Source: Ophthalmolycus amberensis (taxonomy: Eukaryota > Chordata > Actinopteri > Perciformes > Zoarcidae). From it: a stretch of DNA of 64,000 bases. Under the pieces are notes generated by a model. It was not told where the DNA came from and ran no database searches. It saw only the letters and a list, made by a program, of their open reading frames with translations. Numbering within the stretch: position 1 is the stretch's first letter; each line of letters starts with the position of its first letter. Location: the NCBI GenBank assembly GCA_024529925.1, contig JAFEUB010001474.1, positions 580,677-644,676 of the forward strand. The letters are read 5' to 3'. Position numbers and translations under genes: made by a program. This document shows, piece by piece, positions 37,520 to 49,084 of this stretch.

Positions 37520-37740
37520 TGGTTTGGGTGGATCACCTTTTTTGGGACCACTTCCGGGGCGGGATGGCTCTCGCCGGGCGTATTTGCTCTACAAAGCACC
37601 GCGACCACTGGCTCTTGGTCGGCTTGGAAAGGCCCCGGGGTGAGGGAGGCTCCCGGCTTTGCAGCCCCCCTCGATTCCGGGGCCTTGGACTTGGACTGGG
37701 AGAGGGGGGTGCAGCTCTAAAAATAACGGTTTTGGACATA
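37520..37740 (+). repeat. GC-rich dispersed fragment
   Basis: A GC-rich island in AT-rich intron, with CCGGGGCGGGATGGCTCTCG, CGCGACCACTGGCTCTTGGTC and TTGGAAAGGCCCCGGGGTG. The CGACC(A/G)(C/G)TGGCTCTTGG...GAAAGGCCC core recurs at about 60165-60200, so it is probably part of a dispersed element. Class unknown. The open frames across it show no domain. Confidence 0.4.
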
Positions 37741-37980
37741 CAAGGTGCCCGATGCCGACAATTTTCTATTAATGCTAATGTGTGCAGACATTTCATCTTT
37801 GCTCTGGGCCTTATCAATATGTATAGAGCTGAGAAGGAATCTTGATGTTGACTTGCTATTACTAAATGAGTGAAAATAAACAGCCAAAACTAAATTCTAA
37901 TTGTTATTCGGCAGTAATAATGTTCATAAGTCTGTTGATAGCTGACAATGTTAGATGCGTCTCAAGGTTTCCTTTTACGC

Positions 37981-38014
<34 letters not shown>

Positions 38015-38031
38015 TTTATTTTTTTTTTTCC
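37981..38031 (+). repeat. (TA)n microsatellite and T run
   Basis: An alternating TA tract with one TG interruption, followed by a T-rich run. Confidence 0.9.
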
Positions 38032-38280
38032 TCTCGCAAATGAAATATTAATTTTAAATCCCTAAAACTCTGAGCTGTCATCTTGTCCTCCGGTGTAGAC
38101 GGTGCACACTGTTGGCGATGCACTTAAGCCTCTCTGCCTCTCTCTGTATTAATGTCTTCCATAAACAGTATTGATCTTAAGCCACACTCCACTTACTCAA
38201 TTACATTACAGGTGAATTACTTTAGTTCTATTAAATGAATACAGACAGTAAAATGAATGGAGGAAGCTGAGCAATATCAA

Positions 38281-38281
<1 letters not shown>

Positions 38282-38332
<51 letters not shown>
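38282..38332 (+). repeat. (TG)n microsatellite
   Basis: About 25 perfect TG units. Confidence 0.95.
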
Positions 38333-38335
<3 letters not shown>

Positions 38336-38449
38336 CATGGTAAATGCCAAGGACAGGTCAAGGTGTCATGGCAACATTAATATGAAGAGGGGAATCTCCT
38401 TTCCTTCTGCCCTCCCCTCCTCTTGTTAGGAGACCATGTTAGGAAAACC

Positions 38450-38656
38450 CATACTGTATAAAAAGAGGTGGACGTAGTGGCGTCATCCTCTTGATTTGAC
38501 CATGACCATACCTCATGTTTACAATGTTTACTGAGGAAACAATGACGTTTTCTCAAAGGCTTCCATACGATCAGACTTATTTTAATGAGGGCCCTTAGAC
38601 TTATGCTGGTTGAAGGCACTTTCGCAATCACTTTACAGAACCGGGGGTTGCCACTT
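38450..38656 (-). repeat. Dispersed teleost repeat family A, copy 3 (internally deleted)
   Basis: In reverse orientation it runs from CATACTGTATAAAAAGAGGTG directly to CTCATGTTTACAATGTTTAC and on to GAACCGGGGGTTGCCAC. The middle of the family is missing, leaving about 207 bp of the usual 490. Confidence 0.75.
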
Positions 38657-38941
38657 GGGACCTAGTATGTGGACCTTGTGTTAAGTTTATTGTCCCAGAT
38701 CATATTTTTGCATTATAAAGCCAATTGTGGTAGCAAACTGTTTAAGCCCAGAAAAGATGAGGACCTAAAGTTGAGCCCTGTTGGACACTGTTTATTATTA
38801 TTTTAAGAGTAGGGTTCGATTTAAAGGGGGAATTTATCTCATGCAGTTCTGAAAGTTGTGCTAAAACTATAAATCAGAGAATAGCTTCCTGTATGTACTG
38901 TTAAGATCACATAATTTATGTGTTATAGTGCTGCAACTTAC

Positions 38942-39307
38942 CGGCCACAGTGACCTTGGCGGTCCGGCTAACAATGCTACCCAGTCCGTCCAGTGTGGCG
39001 AGGCACTGGTATGCACCCTCATCGGGTCGGTGGTGCCGCGAGTGCACCACGTTCTGCACCAGCAGCGAGCCGTTAGCTAGCTGCTGCCGCCGCTCGTCCA
39101 CCACCGTGCTCAGCAGCACGCCGTCCTTACGCCATGTGATGGTGGGGGGTCCCGCCGCTGCGTCGGACTGCGCCTGGCAGTCGAGCTGCAGCACGCCACC
39201 TCGCACCGTCACGGTGTCCTGAGGCTCTTGGCTGAAAGTGAAGTCCACGAAGCCTCCGAGACTAGGCGAGGAGGAGGAGGGGGAGGAAGATGAGTAGGCG
39301 TCTGAGG
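38942..39307 (-). CDS. dcc: dcc exon encoding Ser-rich N-terminal linker and Ig domain 1
   Basis: Internal exon of the netrin receptor DCC, a single-pass membrane receptor for axon guidance. The 366-nt exon starts after a pyrimidine-rich acceptor (TTCTAG) and ends at a GTAAGT donor, phase 1 in and phase 1 out. It encodes about 20 residues rich in Ser/Pro, then an I-set Ig domain. Visible motifs are the first Ig Cys (LDCQAQSD), the core Trp (ITWRKDG), an N-glycosylation sequon (NGS), and the second Cys in DEGAYQCLA, ending SRTAKVTVAG. The block DERRQQLANGSLL...HSRHH.PDEG is characteristic of DCC/neogenin Ig1. The exon is GC-rich compared with its AT-rich introns. The preceding signal-peptide exon is not in view. 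A second AG six bases downstream could act as an alternative acceptor (start 39301). DCC rather than neogenin is decided mainly by the Ig2 and Ig3 exons. Confidence 0.9.
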
Positions 39308-41381
39308 CTAGAAGAGGAGAAGAGATGAAGAGGGGTTAGATGGAGGAAATCATAAGAAAGAAATCATAACATCCCCATCGGACAGTTATTTATTGATGCA
39401 AATACTCTCCATTATATAAACTGACAACAGAGCTGGAGGCAAACTCAGGTTCATAACAGGGATGTGCCATACTCAAAGTATGATATTATAAGTCAAAACA
39501 AAATAAATAAATCAGTAAGTATGGAGGTAAAGAAACATCTCACGCAGGATCAAAACCGATCAATACATCCGAGCAAAACGGAAATCTGATTCAGGGCCCA
39601 AGGCCTGCGGGGGGGGAGGGCAGAGGCCCCACAACAAGGCTGTGTCTTCATGAGGTACTTCACTGCAGACACCACATCTTGCCTCTAGCAGCTACATTAT
39701 TAATACATGTATATATTTTATCATAACAATCGATGATATGACCACGTGCATCACCTGATCAGCACCAAACAACAAGCAGACATCGTTAGCAACTAGCCAC
39801 TACAGTAGAGTTTAGCTAACAGATATAACAAATATAAACCTTTTCATTTGCTCATCTTTCCGCACATGGACGAGAATATTTCACAACTCGCAGACAATTT
39901 CTGTTTGGTCGGACCCACATCTGGCTCCAGGTGTGGAATAAAATCCATAACCCATAATGCCTCTCTCTGCACGATGTTACAGTCAAAAGCATTTTTTATT
40001 TTTTGCAACAGCAGCAGGCATAGAAGGACTACAAGTTGTGTTTATACTCTCATGCTTTAATCTACTTATTCATTTTATTCATGTTTGCGGCTGATCTATT
40101 TATTCATATCCGTAATTAGTTTTGTCAGATGCTTTTCTTCACAGCAGAAAGCACATTTGAGTTTAACCTCCGACCGGTGGCGCTTTGCTCTGCAGGATAA
40201 CTCACCGTCTCTTCCAAAGCCACATCAACCTGCTGTATTCTTTGTTTTTATGATTTTATATTTGGTATAATCTTGTGACAGGCTCAGACGCCAGCAGCCT
40301 CTCCTCGTGTCTTTGATGCTAAAAGAGTCTTTCATCCTGATCAGAGAGGCAGTTTGTTCCGGTCAAAGCCTCCGTTCAGCGTCTGCGTGTTTCCTGGAAG
40401 GTCTGAACTGAGGCTGAGAACAGACTGGAGTCCCGTCACAAAGTTGACTTTGAAGGGCAGCAGATGCTCTTTTTCTTTTTTTGATTCTGCTACTTTGCTT
40501 TTAAACCCTCACAGCTTCAGTGTCTCCTGCAGGAAAGCTCTGATCAGACGAACATCAGGTCTAAAAAAAACGCCTCTGGATCTGTTCCCAACTGGGGGCC
40601 GAGCAAACAAATTGAGAACGCTCAACATAAAAGCAATTCATCAGAGCTTCTTTTCTTGCTGTAATAGTCAAAACACATTGATTGAAGAAGAAGAATCGAT
40701 AAGCACAGGGCTGGAGGCAAGATATTAGAGATAAGTCTTCTTCCTAACAACTTCCTCTGCTCTAAATGTCTCTCGTTCATTTTAATTTTGGGGGTTTTTC
40801 ATATTTTATCTGTTTACCTAAATGCTCAGTTATGAGTTCTGCAAGTTTCCTAGACGACGTTGCTCCTCCTCTCTTTTTAGCAAAAAGGAGATAAAAATAT
40901 AGAAACGTGTAATTGCCTGAAATAAACCATTACCAAATCTCAGTACAATTCATAAAATATTTCATAAAAAACATCTCATATTTCATGATTGATTCTGATT
41001 GAAATGCTTCAACAGTGACACCTGCAGGACTGGCAAGAGGGCGGCACAGTAGGGCGGGACCTCTTTTATATATTTCATGTTATCACATTTATTTCATATG
41101 TGATTGGCCTAAACAAAAAATAAATGGCGATCCAAAGGAGGATGTCCCCTCCTTGCTACTAAAGAAGTCGTTGATCACTTGAGAACCCTTATTAGCTGGA
41201 TACAAGCCGCTAGGAGTCAGCAGTCACTGACGGAATGAAGCAGTCTATCAAATATTTTCAAAAAAGTGAGTCGGCTTAAACTGCAGAGGTCCTTCAGCAT
41301 ACAGTCATGAATGAGTAGCAAAAATATTAGACTGATGGGTCCGAGATTACCCGTGGACAGACACGCACCAACATGACCCGA

Positions 41382-41870
41382 ACCATAGACTGTATATAAG
41401 AAGTGGACGTCGTCATCGTGACGTCACCTTTTGGTTTGTGGACTGATGTTTTGAAGTCTCCAGTTCGGTGATTTGGCCGCTGCCATCTTGACTTTTTGCA
41501 ACCAGTGAACGGAAGTGACCATATTAGGACTGCTGAGAAGTGATGTGGAGACGCCGTATACGTCTCTGGTAGCGGCAGCAACCTGTCAATTACAGTAGTC
41601 CCGCCCTAAAGCATACTCTGCTTTATGGTCTGTTTGACTCTAAATGGACCATAATTTACCAAATGAACATCATGCTGTGTTGAAGAAGACTTGAAACTAG
41701 AGATTGAGACCATAAACTCATGTTTACAATGTTTACTGAGGTAATAAATCAAGAGAGAAATAGAGTCATTTTCTCATAGACGTCTATACAATCAGACTTT
41801 TTTTTTCAACCAGAGGAGTCGCCTCCTGATGAACCCATTGGCTTCACTTTCCAGAACCGGAGGTTGCCAC
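41382..41870 (-). repeat. Dispersed teleost repeat family A, copy 4 (near full length)
   Basis: It runs from ACCATAGACTGTATATAAG to GAACCGGAGGTTGCCAC in reverse orientation. It shows all landmarks: GTCTCTGGTAGCGGCAGCA, AGCATACTCTGCTTTATGG, AACATCATGCTGTGTTG, CTCATGTTTACAATGTTTAC and AGGAGTCGCC. Confidence 0.85.
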
Positions 41871-42699
41871 GACGTGATTGTCTTGTGCCGCTTTCAGATA
41901 ATGGACAACGTTATTCATTACTCTGTCCCTTTAATTTGCACATAAAAAGTAGTTAAGGAAATTACAGACTCATTATTCAAAAAGATACAATAAAATACAA
42001 ATAAATCAAGGAGGCTGCTGTTTAAAAACAATCAGTTGTAAACTTCCCAGTTAACTCTACAACAACTCTTGTCATTTAGTCAACAGTTAATCCCCGACCA
42101 TAACGTGCCAGTTTAAATGAGCAGAAACCTGTCGCACCATGAGGGGAAAATTGCTTTTTAAAGATTGATCTGATACGAGAATAATCGCCTTATTATAACT
42201 AGATATCTGCTCTTTCACGGTGTTTTATGCTTCATCAAAACACATTTTATTTTCTTTGTGCATAACAGATGAATATCGAGATAATACATGCATGACAGCA
42301 GTCTTAGAAGGCGGCACAAGGAACACGTCTCTCCCGTCTCTACATGATGGATCTGCTGTGAGTTGCGTTTTTAAATGTACTAAAGGTAAAGCATTTTATT
42401 TCCCAACACGAAGGTCTGAATGCTGTTTCAAAACTAAGATAAATTCAGGTGGACAATTAATGACTCCTTTAATGTATTATCTGATTATTTGTATGTTTCT
42501 GGCCGAAAAATCGATACAATATTAAATAAAGCTCGTCTGAAACAAAGTTTCTAGAGAAATTACAGGACAGGACATGTCCTGAGTGTCCTCAACTGTAAGC
42601 AGAGCAGTTAAGCAGAGTGAGAACTAGGAAATCTTAGCAATAATACCATGAACTTCCTCCATTACTTTTCCCTCATTCTATAAAGAGACATCTATAAAC

Positions 42700-44219
42700 A
42701 GAGAGACTTCGCAATTATAATTTGGAACTTAGAAATGCAAGGCAGTCATTCTTCTCTGACATCATAACCAAAAACAAGAACAATACACGCGCCTTATTTG
42801 CTACTGTCGACAGGCTAACAAACCCTCCAGTGTCGGTAGCTGCTGAACTCCAATCCACCTGGGCATGCAATCAATTTGCCTCCTTTTTTACTGACAAAAT
42901 TCAGAAAATTAGACAAGCAGTCAGTGCCTCCACATCAACCACAGGATATGTGTTGTCCCGATCTCTGAATAACATCCATTCAAATATCATGACACAATTT
43001 CATTCAATCGACCGTAGAAGCCTAGAAGACATTATACAACATCTGAAGTCATCCTCCTGCTGCTTGGATATTCTACCAACACACTTTTTCAAAAATATTT
43101 CAAACTGCATGACCACTGATCTTTTACAAATTGTAAACACATCCCTTCTCTCAGGTGTCTTCCCACAAGCCCTAAAAACTGCAGTTATTAAACCACTCCT
43201 AAAGAAGGTTAGTTTAGACTCCGCAACGATGAAAAATTATCGGCCAATATCAAACCTCCCATTTTTAAGTAAAATAATTGAAAAAGCGGTTTTCCAACAG
43301 CTGACCAACTTCTTGACCGTAAATAACTGCTTTGATGTTTTCCAGTCAGGCTTTCGACAGCACCACAGTACTGAAACTGCTCTTGTTAAGGTTTTCAACG
43401 ACATCCACTTAAACATAGACAATGGCAGAAGTTCAGTCTTAGTGTTACTAGATCTCAGTGCTGCATTCGACACGGTCGACCATGCCATACTCCTAGAAAG
43501 ACTAAAAATCTGGGTGGGACTCTCTGGATTTGGAAAAACTTGTCCACGCATTTATCTTCAGCAGACTGGACTACTGTAACGGTGTGTTTACAGGTCTCTG
43601 TAAAAAGTCCGTCAGAAAGCTGCAGCTGATTCAGAACGCTGCAGCTCGAGTCCTCACTAAGACCAGGAGGGTGGATCACATCACTCCAGTTCTGAGGTCT
43701 TTGCACTGGCTTCCTGTCCAACAAAGAATTGACTTTAAAATCCTGCTGTTGGTTTACAAAGCACTGAATGGTTTTGGGCCAAAATACATCTCTGATCTGC
43801 TGCTACCTTATGAACCATCCCGAGCCCTCAGGTCATCTGGGACCGGTCTACTTTCTGTTCCCAGAGTCAGAACTAAACATGGAGAAGCAGCGTTCAGTTT
43901 TTCTGCTCCACATATCTGGAACAAAGTCCCAGAAAGCTGCAGGTCTGCTGAGACCCTCAGCTCATTTAAATCAAGATTGAAGACTTTTCTGTTTGCTGCT
44001 GCCTTTAACTGAACCACATTCAATTAATATATTAATCAATTTCCTGCATTTCTGCATTTTACTACTGAATTGTATTTCTTACACTGTTTCTTTAATTGTT
44101 TTTAAATCTCCTTTTCTTTTGCCTTGTGTTTTGATGCTTTTAATGGTTTTTATGTGAAGCACTTTGAATTACCTTGTTGTTGAAATGTGCTATACAAATA
44201 AATTTGCCTTGCCTTGCCT
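42700..44219 (+). mobile_element. 5'-truncated, internally deleted L2-clade LINE
   Basis: The element starts inside its ORF at about 42700 and ends with the L2-type 3' tail GTGCTATACAAATAAATTTGCC followed by TTGCC repeats. It contains the decayed reverse transcriptase ORF listed separately and a 3' UTR near-identical to the copy at 14752-15435. Such 5' truncation is usual for LINE insertion by target-primed reverse transcription. Confidence 0.9.
42722..44009 (+). pseudogene. L2-clade LINE reverse transcriptase ORF, deleted and frameshifted
   Basis: The first open part (42722-43579) carries the N-terminal RT motifs of the L2 clade: LKTAVIKPLLKK, MKNYRPISNLPFLSKIIEKAV, FQSGFRQHHSTETALVKV and LVLLDLSAAFDTVDHAILL. 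At about 43510-43535 it jumps to sequence that normally lies far downstream. A second frame (from about 43530) resumes as KLVHAFIFSRLDYCNGVFTGL and runs through LQLIQNAAARVLTKTR, HITPVLRSLHWLPVQQRIDFK and GEAAFSFSAPHIWNKVPESCR to FLFAAAFN. The segment with the YADD catalytic box is missing and the two parts are in different frames. It therefore cannot make active RT. Neither the endonuclease domain nor an authentic start is present. Confidence 0.9.
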
Positions 44220-44229
44220 CATTATTTAC

Positions 44230-44515
44230 AACTTATTTTTCGCCTGTCTTCCTTTTGTTTCCGTATTCCCTACCTTCCAATTTCCCTCCCCTACCCTCCC
44301 TACCTTGTTGCCCTCTGTCCACCTTCCTCCCCTTCCTCCTCTCCTTCCCCACCCTTTCCTTCCTTGCTTCTGTTCTGTCCACCCTTCTCCCCTACCTTCT
44401 GTGTCCCTCCTCTCCTATCTTCCGTCTCTCTCTCTTTCTTTTCCTTCACGGTTTCCTTCTTATTGATTCCCCTTCAGCGGTCCTCCCCCTCTCTCTCTAT
44501 CAGTAAATCACCATC
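44230..44515 (+). repeat. Polypyrimidine tract
   Basis: A C/T-rich tract (CTTCCTCCCCTTCC-type words) of about 285 bp directly after the LINE tail. The Pro/Ser/Leu-rich ORFs in it are compositional. Confidence 0.8.
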
Positions 44516-44545
44516 TTGACAGCTCTATCTGTACTCACCCCCACC

Positions 44546-44598
44546 AGCCACACACACACACACGCACACACACACACACACACGCACACACACACACA
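44546..44598 (+). repeat. (CA)n microsatellite
   Basis: CA repeat with two CG interruptions. Confidence 0.95.
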
Positions 44599-45601
44599 GT
44601 CAGTTCATCAATGTGTCCTTGTCCTCGTTGTCCTGCAGTTTGATGCTATCACTCTCTGTCTGCTCTCTCCTCTCTGCCTCTTGGTCATTGTCTCTTCATA
44701 ATTCACCTGTAACATCGAGCTGGTCTAAACTTCCATATTTTTTGGACAAAAGAATTGACGACTGAATAATTTCAGAATAACTTTGAGGAAATTTCCAGGA
44801 AAGGATGATGTGTTTCTGTGGGACAATAGCTACATACAGTACATGATGAATTCAGTGTTTTAGTCAGAGCACAGCAGGGCAGCTGAGAATGCAAGCGCTG
44901 TGAACCGTCAACAGCCGAGCGATTCAACATGTACAGAGTGTTTACAGTGATCCACGTATCATAAAATGATATGTGCTTGGGTTTGAATTGAGATTTTGAG
45001 GGAAATTCGTAGTTTCCCCATTGTTGATGTCAAATTAAAAAATGTGTAACATAGTTCTTTCCAGGAAAGTACCACGGACATCATAAAGACAGTTTTTATA
45101 AACCTTTATATTTTAAGACTTTGTCAGGGCTTGCAGATTATGTGGGTCCAAACCAAAACAGACCATGAAAAACCTTCCCCAAACATAACATGCATAAATA
45201 CATTTTCAAAAGGAAAAGACCACATCCAAAAGACACTGAGCACAGTCAGACCTGGTCTATAACAGTCCAACACCTTCTCACTCCCAACTCCCAACTCCCA
45301 ACACAAATACAAACGCTTGGTCAGTGGCCCTACTCTTCAAACTATGCTCTAGGTACCTCTCTAGCATCAGCTTTGGACATGTCAGGGACATTACATGCAT
45401 AGTCTCTTTTCAAAATAAAGTTCCATACTTCGTTTTTAGTTTTATTAACGCAAAAAAAACCACTTTGTGGTTTGGCTTCAAGTGAGTATGTTTGCTGGCT
45501 AAAATGAGTTTGTCTATTACGTAACTTACACGAGCAGCATTAGTTAAGTATACGTACATTACCTAACAGAGGTAAGGTATAATCATAATTTGTATATGAA
45601 A

Positions 45602-45827
45602 TGTACCGTAGTCATCATGGCATCACCCATTGGTTTGTGGACTACAGACTTGATCTTTCAGTTTGGCATTTTGGCCAATAAATCAATATGGCTAATAAAT
45701 CAAGTGAGAAGTAGAGTCATTTTCTCATTGACTTCACAGAGGAGTCGCCCCCTGATGGCCAGTAGGAGAGAATGCAAGTGTAACACACTTCTGCATTGGC
45801 TTCACCTTGTAGAAACGGAGGCTGCCG
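45602..45827 (-). repeat. Dispersed teleost repeat family A, copy 5 (deleted)
   Basis: In reverse orientation it has CATGGCATCACCCATTGG, TTGGTTTGTGGACTACAG, AATAAATCAAGTGAGAAG, GAGGAGTCGCCCCCTGATGG and the terminal GAAACGGAGGCTGCCG. The central part is missing. Confidence 0.75.
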
Positions 45828-46203
45828 TCTGGGTCAAATCAGTCAACGTTGACTTGGTTTCACACTCGACACAAACAGCGGTCTCCTGGGTGAAAGTCCT
45901 TTGTGTTTCTACCTCAACCTCCTCCCTAAGCACATTTTTTCCGATCTCTATGTCAGTTGCTCTGAGTATCTAATAAGGACGCAGATGGGTTTACATTGGA
46001 GTTAGCTGAGTGAGCTGAGATAGGGCTAGGTATACGTAGAGGAATATAGAGCCATCCAGGACTTTAACTGATTAGATGAGAGTCGGTGACAGCGAGGTGG
46101 ACAACAGCCAAGGCCATCTGAACACATGCACGCTCTCACAGTGGCTGACACCACGGGTGAGTGTCTGAAAAGCAGACTGCATTAAGACTCTGGACGGCGT
46201 CCA

Positions 46204-46208
<5 letters not shown>

Positions 46209-46235
<27 letters not shown>

Positions 46236-46259
46236 CTGTGTGTGTCTGTGTGTGTGTTT
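46209..46259 (+). repeat. (TG)n microsatellite
   Basis: TG repeat with TC interruptions. Confidence 0.95.
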
Positions 46260-46404
46260 AAAGTCTGTGGGCTGCCGCCTGCCAGAATCATCTTGACTGA
46301 GAGGAGGAAACAGGAAGGAACAGAAACTATGAGGGGAAATAGAAGGGGAAGGAGGACTGATATATCCAGAAAACTAAAAATCCCAAATCCTTCACAGAGG
46401 CACC

Positions 46405-46675
46405 ATGGTAAATGGCAAATGGACTGTACTTGAAGAGCACTTTTCTAGTCTTTCGGCCACTCAAAGAGCTTTAACACTACATGTCACCATTCATACACTG
46501 ATGGCAGGGGCTACCATGCATAGTGGCACCTGTCCATTCATACCCAAACATTCACCAAATGCACAGCATTCGGCACATCGACATGGACAAGCTGAGCAGG
46601 GGATCGAACCCGCTCTCCACTCAGCCACCATCGGCCCCATGAAAACGACCAGACAGGAAATGAATCCCTGACATG
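46405..46675 (+). repeat. Degenerate teleost short dispersed repeat (ATGGTAAATGG family)
   Basis: It begins ATGGTAAATGGCAAATGG and continues GTACTTGAAGAGCACTTTTC, ACTCAAAGAGCTTTAACAC, TCATACACTGATGGCAGGG and GGGGATCGAACCCGC. This order is characteristic of a very abundant fish interspersed repeat. The GGATCGAACCC word resembles a tRNA T-arm, but no tRNA fold is present. Class left open. Confidence 0.65.
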
Positions 46676-47275
46676 CAAATAAAGTATTTAAGGAATATTC
46701 AGCAGCATTCACTGACGAATGCTGGAATAATCACATATTTATATAAACACACACACAGTTTGTCCCATCTGCAGTGAGCTCTGACACCAGCTGGACAACA
46801 CCACTGTGTGTATGTGTTTAGCATTAATCCTTCATTAACAAGTCTCACCTGCCGTCCACCCTTTGTGTCTCATTGAACTATAACTCTGATCTCTGATAAT
46901 CCCTTGGACAATCTCACAGCTGAGCTCACACACACACACATAAACCAATCAGCAGCGACTGATGTATCCTTCCATCCATCATGGACAGACACAGAAGCTG
47001 CGTTCGTGATCGCCAGGAGCAGAACGAGCAGTTAACATTTGTCATGTCGATCAAACACAATGTCGCTATTTTTACGTCTCCCTTACAGAAAAAAATGATG
47101 TGTCCAACAGGGTTGGGCGCTATGACAATACATATCATCAAGCGAAATAAAAGTGTCGTAACGGCAATATTTGCGGCAGTTGGACGATGCTTTACGGTCT
47201 GATCCTCGCTTGTAGGAGTGAAGCTTGAGTGAACAGATGATTTGCTTCACGACTGCAAACAAACGTCTGAAAGTT

Positions 47276-47405
47276 TGCAACATCTTGGATTACGGCCGTC
47301 GCCATTTTGTTATTTTGGAACCGATAAACGTAAATTACCATATTTGGAATATGGAGGAGTAACGTAGAGACACTGTGTACGGCTCTGGCGGTACACAGCG
47401 GACAC
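47276..47405 (-). repeat. Dispersed teleost repeat family A, copy 6 (fragment)
   Basis: The fragment has CATCTTGGATTACGGCCGTC, AAATTACCATATTTGG and GGAGGAGTAACGTAGAGACAC, matching the proximal part of the reverse-oriented copies at 41382 and 54774. Confidence 0.65.
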
Positions 47406-47716
47406 GGATGGATGTCACTGTTTTGTGTCCCAGGAGTCAACGTTGACATATGGTCACATACCCGACTTTTCCTATCCCTCGTGTTGCTTAAAATATGCAG
47501 AAAACACACAAAAATTTAAATAACTTTTCGTAAGCTATCATATGAACAGCTGTACGAGGATACGTTGAGCTTTTAGTTATCTCTGTACAAAACAGAACAT
47601 ATTTTTGGATGATAATGCTGCGTCACACCTCTTTTAAAAAACAAACAAACAACCTGCCAAACACTCTAAGTAAAAATCACTCTCTGTGAATCTGAATGTT
47701 CTGCTCAGACAAGCGC

Positions 47717-47816
47717 ACACACACACACACACACTTCACACGCTCTGATATTAACACCAATTGTTCTTAATTAGCAGAGTCTCATTCAGCATGTTGTGTT
47801 TCCTGCTAATTACTCT

Positions 47817-47866
<50 letters not shown>

Positions 47867-47880
47867 GTGTGTGTGTGTGC
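47717..47880 (+). repeat. (CA)n and (TG)n microsatellites
   Basis: (CA)n at 47717-47735 and a longer (TG)n at 47819-47880. Between them is a TTAATTAGCAGAGTCTC / CCTGCTAATTACTCTG block, which is unique sequence. Confidence 0.95.
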
Positions 47881-48408
47881 CACCACCATCAATCGCAGCC
47901 TGTTTGTTTTTAGTGTGTAAATTAAATTACCAGCAGCAGATGTTTGAACGCTTTGGAACAATGATAAAGATCTTTTACATTTCTTATTTCTACAGCTTCA
48001 CGTGGGGCACACTTGACAGCACTAGTGAATATACATCGTGCAAATAAATAGAACACATATATAGATTCATCAATAAATGTGTATTTTTATTATTTCGATC
48101 AGTATCTTTTTATATGTCATCATTTTTTTTCTAAATTCATATGATTGTTTTGCAGATGTATTGAAATAAAATCTGGCACTCTGTGGCTTATTATTGTTAA
48201 AACAGATTGAGAGAGAAGAAAGGAAGAAATAAAGAGGTGTCACAGAAGAAAGGGATGAAGACTGAATGAAAAGAGAAGAAAGGGATTAGTTGGAAACACA
48301 CACACATGGACACACACAGACACACTGTGTTTTCCATTTGGTCCTTGTCAAAACGCTTTGAGAGACAACAGTGACACTCCATCCCCTGAGACAAATATGA
48401 TCATACTC

Positions 48409-48409
48409 G

Positions 48410-48456
<47 letters not shown>

Positions 48457-48780
48457 CGTGCATGCATGCATGCGTGTTTGCAGGTTAAAACACCAATGAG
48501 CGTTCAGGTCTGCACGTTGTTAACAGAGACCTTTACTGCTGTCAGACACAATTACCAACCGGTCAACAGCAGGCCAATTATACAGACGCACACACACACA
48601 CACACACAAAATCAGTGAATGACAATAACAAGGTAGCTTACTGTCAAAGAGGCGAGGTGGGAGAAGCTGTCAAAACACACACACACACACAGAGAGAAAT
48701 TCCCGAGTGACAATTTTTAAGTAGCTTTGTGTCAAAGCGAAAAGGGAATAGCTGTCATACATGTCACTGAAACACACACT

Positions 48781-48816
<36 letters not shown>
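48409..48816 (+). repeat. Cluster of (TG)n and (CA)n microsatellites
   Basis: (TG)n at 48409-48453 followed by GCATGCATGCATGCG, then (CA)n at about 48588-48609, 48675-48692 and 48782-48816. The spacers are unique apart from a short shared piece: GTGTCAAAGCGAAAAGGGAATAG resembles ACTGTCAAAGAGGCGAGG. Confidence 0.9.
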
Positions 48817-48817
<1 letters not shown>

Positions 48818-49084
48818 TGAAGTGATACCTCAGGTCTACATTGTGTCCATTCCCACTGCACTGTTACTTTAAATGTTAACCATCAGATTAATTATTAATG
48901 CATTCATGAATGCATGATACTCTGAAGCAATGTTGCATAAAATGGGCCTATCACCTTTTGTAGGGTATAATATAAATGACTACATTTTTATTTTCCTTTT
49001 AAAATGATTTGATTAAAAATGAACATTTAATCCGATGTTTCCCATACCATCGTGAACCAATTCCAAATAGTTTACCCACCAAAA

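Larger units (their letters stand above)
26725..38941 (-). other. dcc: dcc intron between Ig1 and Ig2
   Basis: A 12,217-bp phase-1 intron. A single 49-bp tandem array (about 31035-35378) makes up roughly a third of it. The rest holds microsatellites, a degenerate TTAGTACTG minisatellite, a GC-rich dispersed fragment near 37520-37740 and a deleted dispersed repeat at 38450-38656. The stretches 27440-28960, 29000-30460 and 36310-36980 show no recognisable feature. Confidence 0.85.

Noticed and set aside
37372..37845. 157-residue plus-strand ORF in the GC-rich fragment
   Set aside because: Other frames are equally open because of GC content, and no domain is recognised. Treated as a dispersed repeat fragment.
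46600..46625. tRNA-like B-box word GGATCGAACCC as a tRNA gene
   Set aside because: The surrounding sequence does not fold into a cloverleaf and belongs to a dispersed repeat.
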